A program made the position numbers and the translations under genes. From Galaxea fascicularis (lineage: Eukaryota; Cnidaria; Anthozoa; Scleractinia; Euphylliidae): 64,000 nt of DNA. The stretch is from contig OX419340.1 in assembly GCA_948470475.1 (NCBI GenBank), forward strand, positions 17,883,016 to 17,947,015. Direction: 5' to 3'. Below, piece after piece: positions 1 through 9,700 of this stretch. The stretch's first letter is position 1. Each line of letters begins with the position of its first letter. Below the pieces are notes generated by a model that saw only the letters and a program-made list of their open reading frames with translations, had not been told where the DNA came from and ran no database searches.

Positions 1-1166
1 ATAACCATCTGGTACACAGGGGGACCAAAGTGGCTTGTACATACTTCATATCTGGCCTTAGGGACTGTGGCAACTTGTACTGGAGCAAGGACACATGCAG
101 AGAGTCTATTCAATGTTTCAATGAAGACAGGCATAACTTTGAGTATTTCCTCAAACTTTGTATTTCTGGCTTAACAAAGAAAGATCCAGATATTGTAGCA
201 ATCATTGAAACCTTGGTAAAGAAGGTTTCCCAGATATCTTCAATCTTCTTGTACCTGGAAATGTGCCTGCTTCCAAATGTTTATGTTGAATTTCTTCAAT
301 TATCTTTTAATCTCCTGATATCCAGCAACCAACCTGCCAGCAAACAGGTTGAGCTGCTTTGTCTCCTTGGACATGAAAGCAGAAGAGCAGGAAATTTCAA
401 GAAGTACAGAGAGTTTCAGGAAAAGGCCATAGAAGTGCACTGTCAAAATCCAGCAGAGTTTGGAAGTGAAAAGGTGTCAGAGGCATTTTTCCATAACAAC
501 TTTGCACGTTATCTGGCAGAGCAAGGAAAGTTAGATGAAGCAAAAGAAAAGTTTGACTTTTGTCTGAGAATCTGTGAGGAAAACCTATCTGTGGATTACA
601 TGTATGTGCAGAAAGCAATAACATTGCTCTTTGCTGGCAATGAAGATAACCGTCGCAATGAACGTCACAAGGCAGAACTCAAATTGAAAGAAGCATTAAG
701 TCTTTATCAAAAGGTTCTTGGTAAGCATATTATGACTGCTTGGCTACATAGAGAACTTGCAGATTTTCACCTTTTTCATGGTGACAGAAGTTTGGGTTCA
801 ACAGAGGACCAGCAGAAATCTGTTAAACTGTATGGAGAAGCTTTGGAAATGATGGCAAATCTTGGAATGAAGGACCACAAAGAGTGCATTTTAAGCCTGG
901 TAAACTTAGGCGTATGTCACCAGTTAGAAGGTAACTTAGATGAAGCAATGAATTTGTACCAAGAAGCTTTGAATATTGCAGAAAGGGAGTTAGGAGAAAA
1001 CCATAAATGGAAAGTTTATGTGAAGACTCAAATGGCATACTGGCACAAAGTAAAAGGAAATTTAAAGGAAGCAAGTGCACTGAAAGATGATGCAACGAAG
1101 ATGAGTGATAGGCTTGCACTGCCAGAAAATCAACCACGCAATAAGTTTTTGCTTCACAAGATTTAG
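1..1166 (+). CDS. C-terminal part of a TPR-repeat protein (NB-ARC/STAND-TPR type), 5' partial
   Basis: The reading frame is open from the left edge to a TAG at 1164-1166 and ends in NKFLLHKI. The first possible initiator in frame is only a GTG at position 30, and the frame continues leftward from it (NHLVHRGTK), so the gene starts outside the window. The protein is helical and contains TPR-like units: one around residues 151-185 counted from position 30 (FHNNFARYLAEQGKLDEAKE), a weaker one around 240-275 (ELADFHLFHGD then YGEALEMM), and a good one around 285-320 (LVNLGVCHQLEGNLDEAM). The N-terminal half has the DRHNFEYFL-type helices that I associate with cnidarian NB-ARC/TPR (STAND NTPase) proteins, where the TPRs act as the sensor or protein-binding arm. 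That assignment is family knowledge, since no nucleotide-binding domain is visible here. No intron is seen. It lies upstream of, or inside an intron of, the Nup85 gene on the same strand. Confidence 0.8.
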   Translation, partial: NHLVHRGTKVACTYFISGLRDCGNLYWSKDTCRESIQCFNEDRHNFEYFLKLCISGLTKKDPDIVAIIETLVKKVSQISSIFLYLEMCLLPNVYVEFLQLSFNLLISSNQPASKQVELLCLLGHESRRAGNFKKYREFQEKAIEVHCQNPAEFGSEKVSEAFFHNNFARYLAEQGKLDEAKEKFDFCLRICEENLSVDYMYVQKAITLLFAGNEDNRRNERHKAELKLKEALSLYQKVLGKHIMTAWLHRELADFHLFHGDRSLGSTEDQQKSVKLYGEALEMMANLGMKDHKECILSLVNLGVCHQLEGNLDEAMNLYQEALNIAERELGENHKWKVYVKTQMAYWHKVKGNLKEASALKDDATKMSDRLALPENQPRNKFLLHKI

Positions 1167-2149
1167 ATCTAGGTAATATGACTGCTCTGTATCATGCACC
1201 TGAATCTTATGTGAATCTTGTTAAAAGAAACACATACTATGGTTTTTGCCTTTGCAAATTAAAGCTTAAACTTTCTCAAAGTCCCTTTGTTTTTGTCTTT
1301 CATTGCGGCTTTGTGGTTTGTCTTGCGACTTTGCTTCTTACATTTTGCATCATCGTCACTCGCGTAAGTCAACTTGGCAGCAAGTCTAATTGAAGCCATT
1401 GGTGATGTGTAACAATTAAACAGTAAAGTTAATGGCAGTAGAAGAGTATTAAATTGGACTTAAGACTTGAAGAGATTTCCAACACTGAACATGCAGTAAG
1501 TTATTTCCATTAAGAAAATACTGTCGTTGATAATTTCATGGGTTCAGAATTTTGAATTGACAAAATGAGCTTTGTTCCCTGGCCATTTTTAACCCGCGTG
1601 ATCTAAGAGAATGAAACCCTATTTGTTTTAAAGACCTCATTGAAAGCAAAAAGTACAATAGCTCTCGCACAGATTCTCCAACTATTAAAGTGGCCATACA
1701 GTGCAATAGCGCTCAGACAACCAGTTGCAAAATTGTTGAGATATTTGCAATCAAAAACATCTTTTCTTTCCCTAAAATGCTCCTTGAAGAAATCTGTGGG
1801 ATACGATACACACCCCCTCCCTCTCCCCCTTTCAAAGTTGTTCCTAAAGTTTTGAGCATGGTATTGAATGAAGTGTTGAATAATAATTTTAAACAAGGAA
1901 AAGTTTGTCTGAAATACTGTTTAATCCAGGCTATAAGGCAAGGAATCTGTGAATGGGCTAATGCTTCTTTTTTGGGCATTTTTGGGATCAGGAATTTCAA
2001 TAATAAAAAATGGGGGTCACTGAACTTGTCCTTGAGTTACAGGCACACAATCCTAAAATTAAGGGTTTCAGTCTTGCTATGGTAACCTTATGATTTGTGT
2101 CAAAAATGTGATCACAATTTCAAGTAAACAAATGAAAAAGTGCAGTAGT
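1167..2149. other. Non-coding stretch 3' of the TPR gene
   Basis: Short open frames here (for example 1690-2085) show no recognisable domain and no family signature. A possible polyadenylation signal AATAAA for the TPR gene is at 2002-2007. Otherwise I see nothing specific. Confidence 0.5.
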
Positions 2150-2690
2150 ATCAAAGTACAAGACCAGAAGCTCCTCTTCAGGCCACTTTTATATTAAATC
2201 TTCGTGTCTGTGCCTAAATCAGCGGTTTTTGCCAGATTTGGAGCTTAACTCTGGAATTCCTACCGAGACAAATTTCGACAACTTCCTAAAAGTGCGTTTA
2301 AAAAGCATGTACATAGTTTACTACTCTCAATAATGGAGGCTAAGGATAATTATGTTGAAATGCCTATTCTTTTGCATGAAATTGCAAATCTTACATAATT
2401 TATGTATACAATGCATGTCTCTGTTAGGCTTTCATTCCTTTAATCTAATATTGTTGTAGCTTGTATTGTAACTGTACCGTAACTACTGGTAATTCTTAAT
2501 GGTTTTAAGCTGTTGTACTTCCTTTGTAATTTATTTGTTAATGTGATTAGTTGATTGTTTAACCACAGACTGTGTGTAGCTCCGCCCACGGTGATTAGCC
2601 TTTGCTATTTGTGGGCGGAGACGGACTGTACTTTTTGTTCAACAGATTTATTGGTACCAATTAAAGTATAAAGGTATATTATAGTATTGG
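2150..2690 (+). mobile_element. 3' end of a non-LTR (LINE) retrotransposon, 5'-truncated and degenerate
   Basis: The frame 2222-2398 reads AVFARFGA, a TAA stop at 2246-2248, LWNS, and then from 2282 LPKSAFKKHVHSLLLSIM, ending in a TAA at 2396-2398. The order (A/G)xxLWNS, then LPxSxFKKxxH, then an acidic tail is typical of the C-terminus of reverse transcriptases of CR1/L2-like LINEs. The internal stop and an apparent frameshift just upstream show a dead copy. The following ~290 bases look like the element's 3' UTR, including a stem-loop at 2567-2632 and an AT-rich end near 2690. Family assignment is from motif memory, and the exact boundaries are uncertain. Confidence 0.6.
2567..2632 (+). repeat. 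Stem-loop with CCGCCCAC / GTGGGCGG arms
   Basis: The arm containing CTCCGCCCAC is matched by GTGGGCGGAG about 20 bases downstream, with weaker pairing extending outward (CAGACTG against CGGACTGTA). It lies in the presumed 3' UTR of the LINE fragment, where such hairpins can serve as the reverse transcriptase recognition structure. Confidence 0.65.
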
Positions 2691-2924
2691 TGTAATAAGG
2701 AAACCATTTTGAGCCACTTTATGTAGTAAATTTTCAGTAGAGACCAACACACATTCTTAATGTTATCTGCTATTGTCCTTCCTCATCTCAGCTCAACAGT
2801 CAAACAGCATGCCATTGAATAAAAATAAAACAAAATATGACCTTTATTTAGCCTTGGCAGTATTTATAGCACACACAGGTGAGCAAGTAAATGAAACAAA
2901 TGCTTCAAATGAACGTATGATAAG

Positions 2925-3050
2925 AATCCCAACTGGCTGTAGGTGAACCAGGGACTGCCCTTAACTACATAAGTTAGTGGCGAGAGCAGGATGTGAATCC
3001 AGTTGACGTCATTGAAATTCAGCGCCCTAAACCACTCAGCCATCCTGAAT
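2925..3050 (-). mobile_element. SINE with tRNA-Leu-like head (copy 1 of 2)
   Basis: Read on the minus strand this begins AGGATGGCTGAGTGGTTTAG and continues GGCGCTGAATTTCAATG, the A-box side of a tRNA-Leu-like head. The B-box region around 2990 is degraded (CTGGATTCACATCC). A closely related, better preserved copy is at 14622-14795. It is short, diverged and has no tRNA acceptor pairing, so it is a SINE rather than a tRNA gene. Confidence 0.7.
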
Positions 3051-3118
3051 CTGTTACGATATCTTTATTGAATGGAAATCTAAAGGCCCTCAGGACTCAA
3101 GAGAAACCCCAGTTGTAA

Positions 3119-3161
3119 GTTGGGGTGGGGGGGAGGGGGAGGAGGGCAGTAGGGAGCGAAG
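3119..3161 (+). repeat. G-rich tract
   Basis: Runs of four to seven G separated by one or two bases follow TGGGGTGG. The composition fits a possible G-quadruplex. No gene overlaps it. Confidence 0.6.
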
Positions 3162-3380
3162 GGTTTGAAACAGCAAGTAGTAGATCAACCAAATGAGACT
3201 AAAAAGTGGTCAAGTGGCATGGTGTCCTGAGGCTAATCATGTTATTCCAGAGGAATAATTATGAGCTTCAAACAGATAAAGATTTATGTACAAATGAAAT
3301 ATTTTTAAGGTCTCTAGTGGTAGGTGGTTAGTTCTGTCTGAAAAAACATAATTGTGATAATTACTTTAAAGCCATATTTG

Positions 3381-3625
3381 GGGAGTAGGGATAGCACAGT
3401 GGTGAGAGCACTTGCCTCCCACCAACGTGGCCCGGGTTCAATTCCAGGTCTCAGCATCATATGTGGGTTGAATTTGTTGTTGGTTCTCTTCTCTGCTCTG
3501 CGAGGTTTTTCTCTGGGTACTCCAGTTGTCTTCTCTCCACAAAACCCATACTTTTCAAATTCCAATTCAATCCAATAAGAGCCATTATGTGGATGTCCAC
3601 TGTTAAACCCGATTATTATGAAAAA
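3381..3625 (+). mobile_element. tRNA-headed SINE, family A (copy 1)
   Basis: GGGATAGCACAGTGGTGAGA gives an A-box and CCCGGGTTCAATTCC a B-box (RNA polymerase III promoter elements). The body carries GGTTCTCTTCTCTGCTC and GAGGTTTTTCTCTGGGTACT. The same body follows the same kind of head at 63166-63330. The open frame across it (beginning at 3354) is the usual spurious translation of this repeat and is not a gene. The 3' boundary is approximate. Confidence 0.85.
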
Positions 3626-3723
3626 TAACCATTGTTTTGGCAAACCTCAGGTTTATCAACAGAAGTGAACACGTTTTTAGTTTTTTGGTATTAATCTTCA
3701 TTAACCTGCTCTCCTCTTTACAG

Positions 3724-3794
3724 TCTCATTAAGATCAGCAGGAGATACAGAAGTGTTGTGAGAGCTTGCATTCTCGATCTGGAAGAAACATCTG
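3724..3794 (+). CDS. NUP85: Nup85 exon (first one visible)
   Basis: Reads [20 protein letters not shown]. It enters in phase 2 (its first base completes a codon) after TTTACAG and leaves in phase 1 at the donor GTATGT. It corresponds to the YRSVIRAC helix about residue 100 of vertebrate Nup85. Confidence 0.88.
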
Positions 3795-6700
3795 GTATGT
3801 TGCTGAAAAGTCATAATTATTATAGTAAGAAATCCACCACTTTAACTTTTGTTGTTACATGCATCCTCTCCTGCCTTAAGGTTACTGCAACTTGCTGTTA
3901 CCCTCATCATCGTTTGTGCTTACTCTTATTGGGCATTCTTATGCCGCAAAGTGTTATACTAACAATTAACTTTTCTAACGCCCAATTAAATGCAAAATTA
4001 AATGCAAAATGTGAAGCGGTGAGGGAGGATACCAATGCTGTGTGAATTAAAGCAACACAATGCTTTTGATTGAATCACCTGTAGCAACCAGTTGTTAAAA
4101 CTAAAGTGAATGAGAGTGGGCTATACCTTCCCCATTGTAGCGTGTCTCTTAAAAAGTCAAGACCCATAATTTGTTGGTATAATTTGTTAGTATAATTGCT
4201 TAGGAGAAAGCAACACTGAAGATCCATTTCCAGACACATCTTGGCCTCTGAGAATGACACTTTTAAGAATAAATATACATTATTCACAGGCTTAGGTCGG
4301 TCCATTTAGGAAAAGACTGTAACTGAAGTCTTGAGTACGTTTCATTGTATAAATTGTGTTCACAATAATGTGAAGACCATTTTTTATTTCTTTTGATTTC
4401 CACAGTTCATGTATGATTTGTTGCATATACTGGGTACATCATTCACAAACCATAAAAGTGTTGTCAACAAAATCAAGTAAATACTTTGCCTTTTCAGAGA
4501 ATAATTAGGCCTTTTATTCTATAGCTGAAGATGTTTTTTCTTCACTTCAAAATGTTTAGTAGGCATTAGGTTTCATTTTAAAAGCAAAAAATACATTCTT
4601 TTGTCTCGCTGGTGTAAGGTCATTTCACTTCAACATTTCCTGTGGATTCACAAAAGGAAGTATTACCGTGACCGTGGGCAGAGATGGCAACATCTGGACC
4701 GTGCCAAGAACCAACCAGATTGTAGGATCTGTTACCGTGCCCTCTAGGAAAAAAAGTAGACTATATGAAATTTTTATAAGCCATTAGTTTCTAAACCGCC
4801 AACTAGTTGGCTCAGTTGGTTGAGCATCGGACTACCGTGCGGGAGGTCGTGGGTTCAATCCCCGGCCGGACCAACACTCAGGGTCTTTAAATAACTGAGG
4901 AGAAAGTGCTTCCTTTAATTGTAATGACATCTGCAAATTGTTAGACTTTCTAGTCTTCTCGGATAAGGACGATAAACCGGAGGTCCAGTCTCACAACACT
5001 TCACTGTTCATAACCTTGTGGGACGTTAAAGAACCCACACACTTATCAGAAAGAGTAGGGAGTTCCCGGTGTGCTGGTGTGGTCTTTGTGCTATTTCGTG
5101 ATTTCATGGGTTGGGTGGGTTGGATGATGTAAACCGCATTTGAATATATATAAAATAGAAAATGCGGTATATAAATCCCATTACCATTACCATTATACTG
5201 ACTCTGTACATTTTATGCAATCATGAGAAAAGTTACCTTAAAAGTCGAGAAAATGGAAATAGTGGTTTCTTTCTCTGCAAAGCTAAAATTCACTGCTAAA
5301 TCACTGTTATAACTGATTTTTAAGAATGATGATATCACATGACAAGACATGCACAGTTTGAGCTTGGTCATGTTAACCTGCATTCTGATTGTGAGCTTCG
5401 CTGCTCTTTTGTAAGAAGCGTAGATTCCAAGTGTTTGTTAGTAAAAGGGACAGTTTTTGAGAGATTTTGCCTACTTGTTTATTTTGCCTAGTAACCCTTA
5501 ACATGGCAAGAGAAGTGACACCTTAAAAAGTTTTAAAATAGCCACCTCCTGGAGTTACATTGATCACAGCTCCAAATTTCAAGGAGCTGGCATTAGTAGC
5601 TCCTGAGATATGGTTATTTTCTTCCTCAGCTTGGTCACAAAAAATTCAGTACATTTTGTAGTCCCGCCACCCTCTTCCTGACTAAATAAAGTTATTATTA
5701 TTATTATATTGTATTTTATTATTTTGTATTATATGATATTCTATTATTATATTATTATTATATTCAAATATTTGAAAACATGCTGTAGCTGATCACTGAC
5801 CCCACATTCTCCCAGTACAAACCACTGAGATATGTTCTGTTGGTATCAGTTTTTGTATTCTCAGGACAAACACCCCTTCGTGCTTACGTAATATTATTAG
5901 TGACAGACCTTTTACACTTTGCACTAATTTAACATAATAATATTATTTATATGTACACTGAATGAGTTGTTTCACTGTATACCTTTACTTAAACAGGGGA
6001 TGACAGTGCTGGTCAGCAGTCAGTTGTTTCACAGGTAAGTGGAATACAATCAGCTAAAACTAGTGCAGTAAATTAGGAAAGGAGTTTTGATTATTGTAAT
6101 GACAATGCAGCTAGCTGGTTGGCACAGGACTAAAGTGTATTGTACTGTATTATCTTTACTGTAAGAGTGGGGATTAGTATCTCTTGATTCAAGCTGAAGT
6201 TTACACCCTGCTGTGTACCTGATTAAGACATACACTGTCCCTGTGACACGTGCCAATCAGAGGAATTCGTGGCATCAACCTGTTTTTGTTTTCAACAGAA
6301 GAATCTTCTGATGTTGATTGAGACTGTGTGGCACTTGAGTGAGATTCTGTTCATTGAGACTTTACCAGGTACATCTTCATTTCTTGATGAAGTGGTCATT
6401 TAAAACGTGATTTGCATCTGAGAATGAATTATTGGCTGGAGTAAAAGTCAACAAACTACGAGTTTTCAAAGCTCTAGAAAATGTGGTACAACCGTATCTG
6501 TTAGATGAGTGTCCCCCTTACCACGTAAAGTTTGAGTGTAAATGGTCTGACGTTTAGAAACCATTAATATTTAGCTACTATAATTTTATTTATCTATTAA
6601 TTCAGCAGGATTTTTATGCAATTATTTCATTTTAACAATGGCTTCCTAGGCTTTTTACTCATGGTACCAAGAGCTCTTTTATATGGCTAATGATCTGTGT

Positions 6701-9700
6701 GTGAGATGATATGGAAATAGAGCCACTTGTTATGTGGCAACAACTTATTAGCTACAGACTGGTGTTCATCTCATGATAGTGCTTAAAGGACCATTTCATT
6801 GGACTGGCTGCTTTAGTAAGTATTGTCACTGCAGTATCAACTGAGCATGTGCAAACTTTTTGATCTGCAGGTGGAGCTGTTCTGCATCATTTGTTGGAGT
6901 GGGTCCAAAATGGATACGCTGATAAATACGTCAGAGATGTACTCCAGCATTCCCACCCGCATGACAGCCCTTCTTATTGGCCTGCAGTAAGTGCTTGATA
7001 CAAACCCAACAGCTTACAGATTGTACAAAATTAATGTTTTCTGTAATGTAAAAATAAACATTGTTGTTGAATAGGCCTTTTTACCGATACGGCGGCCATC
7101 TTGAATTCCAAGGAAATTATGGGATACCCAGGGGGCAGATGAGAAATAATTATAAAGAATGCTGTAACATGATAACTTTTAACAATAATTTTTTGCTAAC
7201 CATAGAAACCACTGCCAAATACCTTGACAGAAAGATGTAACACTTGTAATATTTGTTTTGGAATGTGAGAGACAAGCAGTAAAATTTATCCTGAAAGCTG
7301 TGTATACGATAAATTACCCCCTCGGCAGCCCATAATTTCTCAGTCAAAACAATAGAATTCAAGATGGCCGCTGTATCGGTAAAAAGGTCTATTGACATAA
7401 CACAAGATTCTGAATGTAAGATGTCCCCTCACATTTTTCATAAGTCTCAATAAATTTCTATGTGGCAAACGTAATTTCATCAATTCATTTTTATGCCATC
7501 TGGTGCTGATTTATAATTCAACCTTGCTTTGAAACATTTTCTTTTGCAAATTAAAATAGTTTTTAGACCTGGGAAGTGATTGTGAAAAAGACTGCATGTT
7601 TGGTATGCTATGGGTCAATATTTTGTATTCAAGGGCTTCTGGACTGCTGACAGAGGTGAGTTACATCAGAAAAAAAAAGTCAATACACATCTCTTTTCAG
7701 ATCTACTCCTTGCTTCTTCAAGGTCGAGTAAATGATGTGCGTGACCTTCTTGCTCAGCATCCAGACAAACAGACAGGAGAATATGACGTGAGTATGATCT
7801 ACTGTAATCTACTGTCCCATCTTTTTCCAGCTCAGCTCCTCAGGTTATAACATTATTCTTACAGCACAGTCCAGGAGGGTTGCGAGGTTATGAGCCCCCA
7901 AATACTTTTCTTAGAGCACAACCATGCCAATCTTCATGATGCTACAGCAAAGCTATTGGGAAAATTTGTAACCCAAACATAGGGTCTGAAAACGGTTATG
8001 GATTTTAGAGTCACGGTCTCAAAACGCGTGTGGAAAATGGCATGGTTTGGTCTGAAATTGGGTCAAGAATTATTGGAGGACTGGGCATTACCCAGGGCTT
8101 GGTGCTGCTATTGGTTGTGGCTTATCTAACAAGAAATTAAAACAGTGTCAACGGTCGACCGCCAACTGGTTGGCTCAGTTGGTAGAGTGCCAGACTACCA
8201 TGCAGGAGGTCATGGGTTCAAAGCCCCGGCCAAACCAACAGTCAGGGTCTTTACAATGACATCTCAGATAAGGACGGTAAACCGGAGGTCCCGTCTCACA
8301 ACTCTCCACAATTAATTCTGCGGGGCATTAAAGAACCACTAGGGATGTAACGAACCCTGGCTGTGACCACACCTAGTGCTGACCTTGGGTTGGTGCTTCA
8401 CATAGGGATAACTTCATTGCACCTTTCCCCCTTGGACAGAATTCCAAGAACAATTAGTATGATATGATGGTATGGTATGATAACAGCCTGCCAGACAATC
8501 AGTCAATCAATCAATCAGTCACTCAATCAATTAATTAATCAATCAATCAATCGGTCCATCAGTCAGTCAGTCCACTTGTCAGGCAGTTATTTAATCATTC
8601 ATACAACAACAAAGTAAAACCATCAAACGCTACCAGCCAGTATTTCACTCCTAGTACCTGTACTCAATTGTTTTAGCCATTGACTGAATGGTTTATTCCA
8701 TGCTGCAGGAATTTGAGAGTATGGATGAACTTCTTCGTAAAATGCCGATGTACCAGGTATGTGGTAGCATTAGGGTTAAGTATGTCACATTTTGAAAATG
8801 AAAGACACCAATCAAAGGAGCCCACATTATCAGTCCTTCAAAATAGTTGATGTTTATCACTAAAAGGCAAAATTACTGAATGCTGTTTGGCTGAGCCAGA
8901 GGGCATTTTTTTAATAAATATATATTTTTTATTTACACCATAAGATACAATATAATACAGTATAATGCTACACACACACACACAAGAATGGAACTAACAC
9001 CACTTTAAACACTGATTACAAGACTAAAATCAGTTTAAAAGAAATTACAGTACACAGTATGCTACTAAAATTACAATTCTTACTCTACAATACAAGTAAA
9101 TGCACTAAAAACTATTTAGAACGTTAACACAGCTTTTTGTACAGATTACACAGCTAATTTTTTTCAATTTTTCAGAAAAAATACCTTACGAACACACTAG
9201 TAAAAATGAACTAACTAACTGAAGAAATAGATAAAGTGGTTGGAAAGGGTGATGAAATACACTGAACACAAGGAAATGCAGCATGTTAATATGTGTGAAA
9301 AATAAAATTACATTGCAGGCACCCACTTAGCTAAAAAAAGAGGCATTTTTGCTAATTTAACTTTGTTTTTTGGCTGGGGCTTTTCAGTGGCTTTTGTTGA
9401 GAATAAATCTCATTTAATTGCTTGGTTAATTTAATTTGATTGAAATCTATGCTTTCAACAAATGAATAAACTGCATACATAATTCCCTAATCAATTTTGA
9501 ACAAGTATTTGTATGTTTCCTCATAAAATTAATGATTAATCATCACTTGCATTTTTTCCCTTGCACCTTTGGCAATTTTAGCAACTTCTGAAAGTCGTTA
9601 ATTTTATTTGGCCACATGCGTAACCTATACAAAGTACCCTACCCATTAAGTTGTGTATAGTGTAGTTGTGTTAGGTAGAGCATTGTATTTGTTATCAGAA

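Larger units (their letters stand above)
3795..5996 (+). other. Nup85 intron, 2.2 kb
   Basis: Contains a family B SINE (about 4798-5196) and an ATT-rich microsatellite (5688-5765). Between 4540 and 4790 two frames stay open for 50-70 codons around an ACCGTG motif repeated four times, but no family is recognised. Confidence 0.8.
7788..8708 (+). other. Nup85 intron, 0.9 kb
   Basis: Holds a family B SINE (8157-8480) followed by an AATC/AGTC microsatellite. Nothing else is seen. Confidence 0.8.

Noticed and set aside
3354..3578. A 74-codon plus-strand ORF with RDSTVVRALASHQRGPGSIPG-like translation
   Set aside because: This is the well-known spurious translation of a tRNA-headed SINE. Pol III boxes and a second copy at 63166 explain it.
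4540..4790. A possible extra exon around four ACCGTG repeats
   Set aside because: Two frames are open for 50-70 codons but neither matches Nup85 nor any family I know. Nup85 phase is continuous without it.
4801..4875. A tRNA gene
   Set aside because: A- and B-boxes are present but the acceptor stem does not close, and the unit continues into a repeated SINE body.
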